A DNA stretch of 64,000 bases, taken from positions 372,001 through 436,000 of the forward strand of contig NZ_JABAOB010000003.1 in assembly GCF_012726295.1 (NCBI RefSeq), in the 5' to 3' direction. The position numbers were made by a program, and so were the translations under genes. Below are positions 1-8,581 of the stretch, one piece after another. The stretch's first letter is position 1. The number at the start of each line of letters is the position of its first letter. Source of the stretch: Chitinophaga sp. Ak27 (lineage in GTDB: Bacteria > Bacteroidota > Bacteroidia > Chitinophagales > Chitinophagaceae). Under the pieces are notes generated by a model, which was given only the letters and a program-made list of their open reading frames with translations, ran no database searches and had not been told where the DNA came from.

Positions 1-1241
1 TTGCCATGCTGTTGTTTGTTGGAGCGATGGGTAAATCTGCCCAGATTCCTTTATACACCTGGTTGCCGGATGCGATGGCAGGTCCTACCCCGGTTTCTGC
101 CCTGATCCATGCGGCTACCATGGTTACCGCCGGTATTTACATGATTGCACGCAGCAACGTGATCTATACACTGGCGCCACATGTACAAACGGTTGTAGCG
201 ATCATTGGTTTGGCTACCGCCCTGTTTGCCGCTTCTATTGCGTTAAAACAAAATGATATTAAAAAAGTGCTGGCTTATTCTACCGTGAGCCAGCTGGGTT
301 ATATGTTCCTGGCCCTCGGCGTAGGCGCTTATGGAGCCGCGGTATTTCACGTAATGACACATGCGTTCTTCAAAGCTTTATTATTCCTTGGTTCGGGCTC
401 TGTGATTCACGCCATGGGTGGTGAGCAGGATATCCGCAAAATGGGTGGTTTGAAGAAGTTCATGCCTACTACCACCTGGACTTTCCTGGTAGGTTGCCTG
501 GCTATTGCCGGTATTCCGGGGTTCTCCGGTTTCTTCTCCAAAGATGAAATCCTGGCGCAGGCTTATGCTAACAACCCTATATTATATGTATTGGGATTGA
601 TAGGCGCCCTGATGACGGCTTTCTACATGTTCCGTTTATACTACATCACTTTTGCCGGTAAATTCCGTGGTACACATGACCAGGAACATCACCTGCATGA
701 AAGCCCCGCTGCAATTACTATTCCATTAGTGATTCTCGCGGTGCTCGCCATCTTTGGTGGTTATGTTGGTTTACCGGAAGTATTTGGTACAAAGAACCTG
801 CTGGCCGATTACCTGTCGCCCGTTTTTGCACCTTCTGCTCCGTTTGCAGTAGAGCATCACCTGGCTCACAACACCGAATGGTTATTAATGGGGGTGAGCA
901 GTGTATTGGTGATCGTATTTATCCTGCTGGCCCGTCAGAAATTTGCTGGCTATGAAGATACCGGCGCAGAGAGCACTGGCTTCGGTAAAGTGCTGGAAAA
1001 CAAATGGTATATAGATGAATTGTACGATACTATCATAGTGAAACCATTGTATGAACTGGGTCGTTTCTTCCGGGATACGGTAGAAAAGGCGGGTATCGAC
1101 AAGCTGGTAAATGGTATCGGGCGTGGTGTACAGCTGGGCGGCCAGCGGATTCGCCTGGTACAGAATGGCCTGGTAGGTTTTTACATCTTTGCGATGGTGA
1201 TCGGTATGATTGTATTATTTGTGATCGGATTCTTATTATAA
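1..1241 (+). CDS. nuoL: NADH-quinone oxidoreductase subunit L (C-terminal part, 5' end outside window)
   Basis: This is the proton-pumping membrane subunit L of respiratory complex I. About 412 C-terminal residues are present, while the family is usually above 600; the frame is open to the first base, so the gene starts before the window. The antiporter-type core motifs are visible: KSAQIPLYTWLPDAMAGPTP near the left edge, then HAATMVTAG and a long hydrophobic series of membrane helices. The C-terminal part carries the long amphipathic lateral helix and final anchoring helix (about residues 320-411) that set NuoL apart from NuoM and NuoN. nuoM follows 33 bases later in the same direction, so this is the tail of a nuo operon. 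Identity is certain from motifs and context. Confidence 0.95.
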   Translation, partial: AMLLFVGAMGKSAQIPLYTWLPDAMAGPTPVSALIHAATMVTAGIYMIARSNVIYTLAPHVQTVVAIIGLATALFAASIALKQNDIKKVLAYSTVSQLGYMFLALGVGAYGAAVFHVMTHAFFKALLFLGSGSVIHAMGGEQDIRKMGGLKKFMPTTTWTFLVGCLAIAGIPGFSGFFSKDEILAQAYANNPILYVLGLIGALMTAFYMFRLYYITFAGKFRGTHDQEHHLHESPAAITIPLVILAVLAIFGGYVGLPEVFGTKNLLADYLSPVFAPSAPFAVEHHLAHNTEWLLMGVSSVLVIVFILLARQKFAGYEDTGAESTGFGKVLENKWYIDELYDTIIVKPLYELGRFFRDTVEKAGIDKLVNGIGRGVQLGGQRIRLVQNGLVGFYIFAMVIGMIVLFVIGFLL

Positions 1242-1274
1242 ACCAATAGCAGAAGTTACAAGCGCAGATAAATT

Positions 1275-2711
1275 ATGTTGACAGTTTTATTAATATTGAT
1301 TCCTTTCATAGCCGGCCTTATCGCATTTGGTCTGAAGGGATCCGGGCCAAAAGTGCTGGGCATGATTTCATCGCTGGCAACAGTGGTGTTAGCAATAGGA
1401 GCATGGTGCCGTTTTCGTACTGCTCCAGACAGTCTGAATCTTGTTGCCAACTGGATTCCGCAGCTGGGAAGTCAATTTCGTGTAGGGTTAGATGGAATGG
1501 GCGTGATGCTTTGCTTATTGACAGCGATAGCTTCTCTGCTGGTTTTCATTACTATTTATAACCGCGATTATGAAAAGCCGGGTGCTTTTTATGGGTTGAT
1601 GTTATTGTCCCAGGCTGGGCTGACTGGTGTTTTCACCGCTTTTGATGCCCTGCAGTTTTACATTTTCTGGGAATTAGCGCTGATACCTGTTTATTTCCTC
1701 TGCTCTTTATGGGGAGGTGAAAAACGTATAGCCGTTACTTTTAAGTTCTTTGTATATACTTTCCTCGGTTCACTGTTGATGATGGTAGGTATCATCTACC
1801 TGTATTTCCAAACCGCTGATCATTCCTTCAGCTGGTCTTCTTTCAGCAGTATTAACCTGAACCCGGATGATCAGAAATGGTTGTTCTGGTTATTCTTTGT
1901 GGCATTTGCCATCAAGATGCCCATATTTCCGTTTCATACCTGGCAGCCAGACACCTATGAACAGTCGCCCACACCTGTTACGATGATCCTTTCCGGTGTC
2001 ATGGTAAAAATGGGGTTGTTTGGTGTTATCCGCTGGTTGTTGCCGGTGATTCCGCAGGGCGCCGCCATGTGGTCTGATGTGGCCATTGTACTGTGTGTGA
2101 TCGGTATTATCTATGCTTCCTGTATTGCTATGGTGCAGAACGATCTGAAACGCCTGATCGCTTATTCTTCTATAGCCCACATCGGTTTGATGTGTGCTGC
2201 TATTTTCGCTAACAACGAACAGAGTCTGCAGGGGGTGCTGATCCAGATGTTTAACCACGGTATCAATATCATTGGTTTGTGGATTATCGTAGAAGTGATA
2301 CAGCAACGCTTGGGAGTGAAGAACATGGATCAGATGGGTGGTATGGCCCGGAAAGCTCCCCGGATGGCTATTTTCCTCGTTATTATCAGTCTGGCCAACA
2401 TCGGCTTACCGCTTACCAATGGTTTTATCGGTGAGTTCCTGATGTTCAGCGGATTGTTCCAATATAATCACTGGTTTATGGCATTTGCCGGATTAGGTAT
2501 TATCCTCGCTGCTGTTTATACCCTGGGTATGATACAGAAGGTAATATTTGGTGAAAGCAATGACTTAACCGACACCACCACAGATTTGCAGCCTGGTGAA
2601 GCCCTGGCTTTGAGCCTGGTTGTGATCATGATTATTGTGTTGGGTGTGTATCCAAAGCCAATGCTGGATTTGGTAAGCAGCACATCTGAAGTGGTAAATA
2701 AATTGTTTTGA
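1275..2711 (+). CDS. nuoM: NADH-quinone oxidoreductase subunit M
   Basis: Antiporter-like proton-translocating subunit of complex I, an inner membrane protein of 478 residues, normal for the family. The essential glutamate in the membrane helix is E133 (motif FWELALIPVY), and the lysines expected in the proton path are K214 (FAIKMPIFPFHTW) and K245 (VMVKMGLFG). It lies between nuoL and nuoN, with 68 bases before nuoN, and shares their operon. The ATG at 1275 gives an N-terminus that starts directly in the first membrane helix, as expected. Confidence 0.96.
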   Translation: MLTVLLILIPFIAGLIAFGLKGSGPKVLGMISSLATVVLAIGAWCRFRTAPDSLNLVANWIPQLGSQFRVGLDGMGVMLCLLTAIASLLVFITIYNRDYEKPGAFYGLMLLSQAGLTGVFTAFDALQFYIFWELALIPVYFLCSLWGGEKRIAVTFKFFVYTFLGSLLMMVGIIYLYFQTADHSFSWSSFSSINLNPDDQKWLFWLFFVAFAIKMPIFPFHTWQPDTYEQSPTPVTMILSGVMVKMGLFGVIRWLLPVIPQGAAMWSDVAIVLCVIGIIYASCIAMVQNDLKRLIAYSSIAHIGLMCAAIFANNEQSLQGVLIQMFNHGINIIGLWIIVEVIQQRLGVKNMDQMGGMARKAPRMAIFLVIISLANIGLPLTNGFIGEFLMFSGLFQYNHWFMAFAGLGIILAAVYTLGMIQKVIFGESNDLTDTTTDLQPGEALALSLVVIMIIVLGVYPKPMLDLVSSTSEVVNKLF

Positions 2712-2779
2712 GATTTGGTCATTTAGGTACTGAATAACGAAATGGAAAAATTTGTAACGGGGTTTTGTAACGCAAAAAT

Positions 2780-4153
2780 ATGAATGCACTAATTTCTACT
2801 GCTTTATCGGGCGTTGTACTGATGTTTGTTGGTTTATTTGTACGCAATAAGCAGCATATTAAATTTTTTGCCATCGCGGCCATCATTATAGCATTTATTG
2901 CTAACCTGGCGCAGTATCCGTCTGTACAACACGGAGGTTATGTGATGTATGGCATGATTGAAGTGACCAAATTTGGCGTGTTGTTCAATGCAGTAGCTTT
3001 GGGCGCCACTTTGTTATATTTCCTGTTATCCGGCAGTGAGTTTGAAAAAGTAGGAGAGCATGTGGCAGATTATTTTACCCTGGTGTTCTTTATCCTGGCA
3101 GGTATCTCTCTGGCAGCTACTTTCAGTAACCTCCTCATGTTGTTCCTGGCGATTGAAATTATGTCTATCCCACAGTATATCCTGGCGGGGGCCGACAAGA
3201 AGAGCCTGAAAAGCAATGAAGCTTCCCTGAAGTACTTCCTGATGGGATCTTTTTCTACCGGTATTTTGCTGATGGGTATTACCCTTATATATGGAGCGGC
3301 GGGCACTTTTGACATTGCCGGTTTAGGCCTGGGTACAGAAAGCGTGCATCCCCTGGCATTGTGCGGTATTATACTGATCGTATTTGCACTGTCCTTTAAA
3401 GTATCGGCAGCGCCTTTCCACTTCTGGACACCAGACGTATACGATGGTTCACCTACCGTATTTACCTCTTTCATGTCTACCATAGTAAAGGCGGGTGCTT
3501 TTGTAGCTTTTTTACGGATGTTCCATGGCAGCTTTGCCGGTGGTGCCATCAGCGGACATTGGACCCTGATCTTGTCTATCATTACTGCGGTAACCCTGGT
3601 AATTGGTAACTTCAGCGCTGTATTCCAGCAGAGCGTTAAGCGTATGCTGGCCTACTCCAGTATCGCACAGGCAGGCTTTATGCTGTTTGCGGTAGTGGCT
3701 ATGAATGATATGGGTACGCAGGGCATCGTGTTGTATGCAGCCGCTTACAGCATTGCTACCATTGGGATATTTGGGGTATTGATGAAATTGAAAGATTATA
3801 CTTTCGAAGGATTCAATGGCCTTGCCCGTAAACAGCCCTTGTTGGCCGCTGCAACGGCAGTCTTCCTGTTTTCTCTGGCAGGTATCCCTGTAACAGCAGG
3901 TTTCTTTGCTAAATACTTTGTATTATCTGCTGCTATTCAGCATGGTCATTTACTGTGGCTGGTAATACTGGCAGTACTTTGTGCTGCGATTAGTGTGTAT
4001 TATTATTTCCGTGTCATTATGGCGATGTATTTCAAAACCGGCGAGCCTGAAGTAGAACACATCTCCGGAGGCTTTAAAGCTGCATTAATACTGGCAGTAG
4101 CCCTGGTACTGGTATTGGGATTATTCCCGAACCTGTTACTTTGCTGGCTGTAA
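2780..4153 (+). CDS. nuoN: NADH-quinone oxidoreductase subunit N
   Basis: The third antiporter-like subunit of complex I, 457 residues, almost entirely membrane helices. The glutamate motif FLAIEIMSIPQYILAG and the segment FKVSAAPFHFWTPDVYDGSP match the conserved core of NuoN. It is the last gene of the operon: a strong intrinsic terminator follows 24 bases after the stop. No truncation or frameshift is visible. Confidence 0.96.
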   Translation: MNALISTALSGVVLMFVGLFVRNKQHIKFFAIAAIIIAFIANLAQYPSVQHGGYVMYGMIEVTKFGVLFNAVALGATLLYFLLSGSEFEKVGEHVADYFTLVFFILAGISLAATFSNLLMLFLAIEIMSIPQYILAGADKKSLKSNEASLKYFLMGSFSTGILLMGITLIYGAAGTFDIAGLGLGTESVHPLALCGIILIVFALSFKVSAAPFHFWTPDVYDGSPTVFTSFMSTIVKAGAFVAFLRMFHGSFAGGAISGHWTLILSIITAVTLVIGNFSAVFQQSVKRMLAYSSIAQAGFMLFAVVAMNDMGTQGIVLYAAAYSIATIGIFGVLMKLKDYTFEGFNGLARKQPLLAAATAVFLFSLAGIPVTAGFFAKYFVLSAAIQHGHLLWLVILAVLCAAISVYYYFRVIMAMYFKTGEPEVEHISGGFKAALILAVALVLVLGLFPNLLLCWL

Positions 4154-4177
4154 TCACCAGTTACCAAATAATGGAAG

Positions 4178-4205
4178 GACCGGGGCAGATGCTCCGGTCT
4201 TTTTT
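4178..4205 (+). terminator. Intrinsic terminator of the nuo operon
   Basis: A 9-bp stem (GACCGGGGC with GCTCCGGTC, one G-U pair) with an AGAT loop is followed directly by a run of six T. It sits 24 bases after the nuoN stop codon. Confidence 0.85.
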
Positions 4206-4260
4206 ATTGCCACTGCCGGCCAGCTGCTGACACCGCTCATCCCAAAATGAACGAATTAAA

Positions 4261-4288
4261 TACCTATATTACGTTAACTTTATAGGTA
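4261..4288. promoter_or_regulatory. Dyad ahead of the permease gene
   Basis: Perfect 8-base arms TACCTATA and TATAGGTA are separated by 12 bases and end 10 bases before the ATG at 4299. It could be an operator or a leader hairpin. The sequence alone does not decide, and the short arms make chance possible. Confidence 0.35.
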
Positions 4289-4298
4289 ACCCGATATT

Positions 4299-5576
4299 AT
4301 GCAAGCAAGAGATATTTTTTCCCTGGCGTACCGTTCTGTAACTGGCAATAAGCTGCGTACAGGCCTTACTGTGTCTATTATTGCATTGGGTATTACGGTG
4401 CTGGTGGGTATTCTTACGGCGATCGACAGTATGAAAAGCAGTATCTACAGCAGCTTTGCAAGTATGGGAGCCAACAGCTTTTCTATTCGTAACCGGGGCA
4501 TGCAGCTGCACATGGGGGATGATGGCAATAAAGCATCCAAGGGAAATAAAAATATCAAGAAGGTTAAAAAATCCAATAGCAATAAAGTGATCCGCTACCC
4601 GGAAGCAGTGGCTTTCCGCGACCGGTATAAATTTCCTGCTATCGTAAGTGTATCTTTCCAGGCCAGTGGTATTGCCACGGTGTATAAAGATGATAAGAAA
4701 ACCAACCCTAACGTACAGGTAATAGGAGGAGATGAAAACTACCTGCAGATCTCCAACTATGAAGTAGCCCAGGGACGTAATTTCAACCAGCTGGACGTGC
4801 AGTCGGGGAGAAATGTGGCCATCCTGGGACAAGATGTTGCCCAGAAGCTATTTGGCAAAGACATGAAGAATGTGGTAAATAATACCGTCCGGGTGGGCGA
4901 TATCCGTTACCGTGTTATTGGTGTGCTGGCGTCCAAAGGAAGTAGTAAAATGATGAGCGCCGACAACGTAGTGATTACTACCGTAAATAATACCCGGCGG
5001 ATTTTTGACCGCCCTAATGCCAGCTACCAGATTGGCATATCGGTGAAAGATATCAAGCAAATGGATGCCGCTCAGGGTGAAGCTATTGGGTTGTTCCGGA
5101 TTATTCGGGGACTGGCGATCACGGAAGAAGATAACTTTGAGTTGAGTAAAAGTGATAGCATTGCAGAAATGTTATTTTCCAGTTTGGGAAAAGTGAATCT
5201 CTTTGCTATCGTTATCGCTTTTATTACGCTTTTCGGATCAGCTATTGGTCTCATGAATATTATGCTGGTATCAGTGGCGGAGCGTACCCGTGAAATAGGC
5301 GTTACCAAAGCCCTGGGCGCCACCAGTAAAGTAGTGCGTACCCAGTTCCTGTATGAGGCTATTATCATTAGTGTGATGGGAGGAATTATCGGGGTTATCA
5401 TGGGTATGTTACTGGGTAATATTGTGTCGGCATTACTGAAATCTTCTTTTATCATACCGTGGCTGTGGATATTGATAGGGGTGAGCCTCTGTGCGGCGGT
5501 AGGACTGGTGTCCGGTATTTATCCCGCTTATAAAGCCTCCAAATTAGACCCTATTATTGCCTTGAGATACGAATAA
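4299..5576 (+). CDS. ABC transporter permease of the MacB/FtsX type
   Basis: A 425-residue inner membrane permease. One membrane helix lies near residues 22-43, followed by a large extracytoplasmic MacB-type domain to about residue 280. Three C-terminal helices form the FtsX domain, with the typical segments MLVSVAERTREIGVTKALGA and SGIYPAYKASKLDPIIALRYE at the end. Such permeases work with a separate or fused ATPase in lipoprotein release, efflux or signalling. Here no ATPase gene is adjacent: nuoN is upstream and a gntP-type gene downstream. A fused nucleotide-binding domain is also absent, so the partner must be encoded elsewhere. Substrate unknown. Confidence 0.88.
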   Translation: MQARDIFSLAYRSVTGNKLRTGLTVSIIALGITVLVGILTAIDSMKSSIYSSFASMGANSFSIRNRGMQLHMGDDGNKASKGNKNIKKVKKSNSNKVIRYPEAVAFRDRYKFPAIVSVSFQASGIATVYKDDKKTNPNVQVIGGDENYLQISNYEVAQGRNFNQLDVQSGRNVAILGQDVAQKLFGKDMKNVVNNTVRVGDIRYRVIGVLASKGSSKMMSADNVVITTVNNTRRIFDRPNASYQIGISVKDIKQMDAAQGEAIGLFRIIRGLAITEEDNFELSKSDSIAEMLFSSLGKVNLFAIVIAFITLFGSAIGLMNIMLVSVAERTREIGVTKALGATSKVVRTQFLYEAIIISVMGGIIGVIMGMLLGNIVSALLKSSFIIPWLWILIGVSLCAAVGLVSGIYPAYKASKLDPIIALRYE

Positions 5577-5590
5577 TATTTTATTATCTT

Positions 5591-5618
5591 GTTGTTTTCC
5601 ATGTTCATGTAAAACAAC
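5591..5618. promoter_or_regulatory. 28-base near-perfect palindrome ahead of gntP
   Basis: Arms GTTGTTTT (5591-5598) and AAAACAAC (5611-5618) pair perfectly, and inside them CATG-TT-CATG adds four more pairs after one mismatch. The whole element is almost symmetric and ends 7 bases before the gntP ATG. There is no T run after the right arm, so it does not look like a terminator of the upstream permease gene. An operator for a dimeric repressor, or a leader hairpin, is more likely. Confidence 0.5.
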
Positions 5619-5625
5619 AATACAT

Positions 5626-6939
5626 ATGCCCTTATTAGTTGTTATCGCCGCTATTCTTTTACTGGTAGTACTGGTTACCTGGTGCAAACTCAATACTTTC
5701 CTTTCTTTCCTGATCGTGTCTTTCCTGATGGGACTAGCCCTGCACATGAAGGTAACAGACATTACACAGTCTATTCAAACAGGTATAGGTAAAACGCTGG
5801 GTTCGCTGATTGTGATTATTGTTTTTGGTGCTATGCTTGGTAAGCTGGTAGCGGAAAGTGGCGCGGGGCAAAAAATTGCCGGAGGCCTGATGAATGTATT
5901 TGGACCAAAGTATGTACAGTGGTCACTCATGCTCACCGGATTTATTGTAGGTATTCCCTTGTTTTATAACATCGGATTTGTGTTGATGGTTCCCCTGATT
6001 TTCACCGTGGCAGCACGTACTAAATTACCCGTGGTATACCTGGGCATTCCCATGTTGGCCTCTTTATCTGTAACGCATGGTTATTTGCCTCCACATCCGT
6101 CTCCTACTGCATTGATACAGCAGTTTCATGCAAATATGGGAATGACTTTATTATTCGGCATTATCGTAGCCATTCCGGCAATTATATTGGCAGGACCAGT
6201 ATTTTCGCGTTTCCTGAAACATTACACCAACCCTCCTGGACAGATGTTTGTTGCTGCGCCCATTCCGGAAGAGCAGTTGCCGGGAATGTTTACCAGTTTA
6301 TTTGCCGCCCTGCTGCCGGTGTTTCTGCTGGCGGCTACGGCGCTGGCAAAGTTATGGGTGGCAAAGGACAGCACTTTGTTCCATGTAGCCGACTGGCTGG
6401 GAGAGCCGTTGATAGTGATGTTGCTGGCGGTATTGAATGGCATGTATTTACTGGGATTAAGAAGAGGAATGCCCGCAAAGAAAGTGATGAGTATTATGGA
6501 TGATGCAGTAAGAGATGTAGCCGTCATTATTCTCATCATCGGAGGTTCAGGTGCATTGACGCAGTTGTTGCACGACAGCAAGGTAAGCGCTTATATTGCG
6601 GATACCTTACAACATATGCATCTGCATCCGTTATTGCTGGCCTGGGGCATTGCGGCCATTATACGCGTATGTATTGGATCGGCTACTGTGGCGGGTTTAA
6701 CAGCAGCGGGGATTGTAGCCCCCCTGATTGCCGCTTCGGGAGTAAATCCTAATCTCATGGTATTGGCCACCGGAGCAGGTAGCCTGATGTTTTCCCATAT
6801 TAATGATGCGGGCTTCTGGATGTTCAAGGAATATTTTAACTTGTCGGTAAAGGACACGATTAAAACCTGGTCGGTGATGGAAACAATTGTTTCCGTAACG
6901 GGATTGATCGGGTGTTTACTGTTAAGCATGGTTGTATAA
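5626..6939 (+). CDS. GntP-family permease (gluconate:H+ symporter family)
   Basis: A 437-residue inner membrane carrier of the GntP family, made of about a dozen hydrophobic helices. It shows the family-typical stretches GIPLFYNIGFVLMVPLIF, THGYLPPHPSPTALI and SLMFSHINDAGFWMFKEYF. Family members import gluconate, but also D-serine, glycerate and other small hydroxy acids, so the family name does not fix the substrate. The next gene, 48 bases downstream, is a D-threonine aldolase/D-serine dehydratase-like enzyme. That suggests (inference) a D-hydroxy amino acid as substrate. A palindrome just before the start may control it. Confidence 0.9.
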   Translation: MPLLVVIAAILLLVVLVTWCKLNTFLSFLIVSFLMGLALHMKVTDITQSIQTGIGKTLGSLIVIIVFGAMLGKLVAESGAGQKIAGGLMNVFGPKYVQWSLMLTGFIVGIPLFYNIGFVLMVPLIFTVAARTKLPVVYLGIPMLASLSVTHGYLPPHPSPTALIQQFHANMGMTLLFGIIVAIPAIILAGPVFSRFLKHYTNPPGQMFVAAPIPEEQLPGMFTSLFAALLPVFLLAATALAKLWVAKDSTLFHVADWLGEPLIVMLLAVLNGMYLLGLRRGMPAKKVMSIMDDAVRDVAVIILIIGGSGALTQLLHDSKVSAYIADTLQHMHLHPLLLAWGIAAIIRVCIGSATVAGLTAAGIVAPLIAASGVNPNLMVLATGAGSLMFSHINDAGFWMFKEYFNLSVKDTIKTWSVMETIVSVTGLIGCLLLSMVV

Positions 6940-6987
6940 CATTAACGGATAAACGTAATGTAAAGCCGTAAAAATAAATTTTTCTTC

Positions 6988-8091
6988 ATGGAATGGTATC
7001 AGCTTGAAAATGCTGCCCAAATTGATTCTCCAGCAATAGTTATTTACAGGGATAGGGTAGCAGATAATATTGCTTTGTTGAAAACAATGGTCGATGATGT
7101 GCAACGCTTACGGCCACATGTAAAAACAAATAAGATCGCAGAAGTAGTGCAGTTGATGCAGGAAGCCGGTATACAACGTTTTAAATGCGCTACGATAGCA
7201 GAAGCAGAGATGCTGGGGATGGTGCAGGCGGAAGATGTATTGCTGGCTTATCAGCCGGTTGGTCCTAAAATAGTGCGACTGTTAGAGCTGGTGCAGAAAT
7301 ATCCGCAGACTGCTTTTTCCTGTGTGACCGATAGCACAGATGCTGCGTTGGCTATCAGTGATATCTTTGCTGAACAGGGGCGGCGCCTGCCGGTATATGT
7401 TGATCTGAATGTAGGTATGAACCGTACCGGCATTCAACCCGGGCAGGCTGCACTGGCGTTATACCAACATCTTCATACCCTGCCAGGTGTAACCCCCGTA
7501 GGATTGCATGTATACGACGGACATATTCATGATAAGGATATAGCTATACGAAAAGAGAAATGTGATGCGGCATATGCTCCGGTAGATGTACTGGCAAAGC
7601 AAATTACCGAAGAAGGACTACCCCGACCGGTAATTATTGCAGGCGGTAGTCCTACATACCCGGTACATGTAAAACGAAAAGATATAGAATGCAGCCCCGG
7701 TACTTTTGTATTCTGGGATTGGGGATATGGGAAAAACTTACCTGAACAACCATTTAAATGGGCTGCATTGGTACTTAGCCGTGTAATATCGGTTATTGAT
7801 GCGCAGCATATTTGTCTTGACTTAGGTCATAAATCAGTGGCTGCAGAAAGCCCGCAGCCACGTGTACAATTTTTAAATGCACCCGCTGCACAAATTATCT
7901 CTCAAAGCGAAGAGCATCTGGTGCTCAAGGTAGAAGCGGCCAGCCAATTCCCTGTAGGCACCGTGTTATACGGTGTACCGCTGCACATATGCCCTACCGT
8001 GGCATTATATGAGAAAGCATATGTAGTGGAAGATAACGCCGCTATTGCCAACTGGCGCATTGTGGCTCGTGACAGGCAGATTATTATCTAG
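6988..8091 (+). CDS. D-threonine aldolase-like PLP enzyme (alanine racemase fold)
   Basis: A 367-residue fold-type III PLP enzyme. The N-terminal barrel carries the PLP lysine in LRPHVKTNK (about residue 49), the segment HVYDGHIHDKD, and the phosphate-loop region AGGSPTYPVH. The C-terminal part contains LHICPT, an HxC pair like the zinc ligands of eukaryotic D-serine dehydratase and related D-threonine aldolases. Expected reactions are cleavage of D-threonine to glycine and acetaldehyde, or dehydration of D-serine; the sequence does not separate the two. It follows a GntP-type permease in the same direction, forming a likely uptake and catabolism pair. The ATG at 6988 gives a normal family N-terminus. 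Confidence 0.85.
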   Translation: MEWYQLENAAQIDSPAIVIYRDRVADNIALLKTMVDDVQRLRPHVKTNKIAEVVQLMQEAGIQRFKCATIAEAEMLGMVQAEDVLLAYQPVGPKIVRLLELVQKYPQTAFSCVTDSTDAALAISDIFAEQGRRLPVYVDLNVGMNRTGIQPGQAALALYQHLHTLPGVTPVGLHVYDGHIHDKDIAIRKEKCDAAYAPVDVLAKQITEEGLPRPVIIAGGSPTYPVHVKRKDIECSPGTFVFWDWGYGKNLPEQPFKWAALVLSRVISVIDAQHICLDLGHKSVAAESPQPRVQFLNAPAAQIISQSEEHLVLKVEAASQFPVGTVLYGVPLHICPTVALYEKAYVVEDNAAIANWRIVARDRQIII

Positions 8092-8093
8092 CA

Positions 8094-8133
8094 TAATAGC
8101 TTTGTGCTTTATGCTTTGAGCTTTTCGCTTAGT
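8094..8133. repeat. Half copy of the palindromic unit at a convergent gene junction
   Basis: The short gap between the converging genes at 8091 and 8129 holds ATAATAGCTTTGTGCTTTATG followed by TTTGAGCTTTTCGCTTAG. This resembles the right arm of the long palindrome at 56154-56262 (ACAATAGCTTTTTGCTTTTC followed by a TTTATGCTTTTAGC segment). The left arm is missing. The relationship is judged by eye. Confidence 0.4.
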
Positions 8134-8530
8134 AATACAATTGAGTCAGGATATTGGTGTCATCGAAAGACTTGGGTTTTAACCCCAGGAATTCGGAGTA
8201 TTGGGTGAGTGTAAACAGTGGTTTCAGTTTAGCGTGCAATCCATTTTGCATACTGTTCATTTTGGAGGTATATGCTTTTTCATTGCTCAGGCGTAGCGGC
8301 TGAATATTTACTTTCTGGCGAAGATAGCTCGTGATGATATTGAGCAGTTTAGGCTTTTGTGCATCCGTTAGCAAGAGCGTTTTATCCAGCTTACTGACAA
8401 TAGAACTGGCGGTGCCGTCTATATTCATGGTTGGGTTCTGGAACGCAATGTCAACGGGAATTGCCAGCGTTACGGCTGTAAAAGAACAGATGAGCAACAG
8501 CAATAATCCTGAAGTGAACAGTTTTTTCAT
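8129..8530 (-). CDS. Small exported helical protein, function unknown
   Basis: 133 residues with a clear signal peptide (MKKLFTSGLLLLLICSFTAVTLA). The mature part is predicted helical and contains LLLTDAQKPKLLNIITSYL and later FTLTQYSEFLGL. These two LTxxQ-like segments recall the periplasmic Spy/CpxP style of small protein, but the similarity is too short to assign a family. It ends against the converging D-threonine aldolase-like gene and is followed upstream by a lipoprotein gene on the same strand, 51 bases away. The function is not recognisable. Confidence 0.7.
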   Translation of the reverse strand: MKKLFTSGLLLLLICSFTAVTLAIPVDIAFQNPTMNIDGTASSIVSKLDKTLLLTDAQKPKLLNIITSYLRQKVNIQPLRLSNEKAYTSKMNSMQNGLHAKLKPLFTLTQYSEFLGLKPKSFDDTNILTQLYY

Positions 8531-8581
8531 ATGTACGTGGGTTTGGTGCAGGAGATTACTATTAAATATACTAAATAGTCT

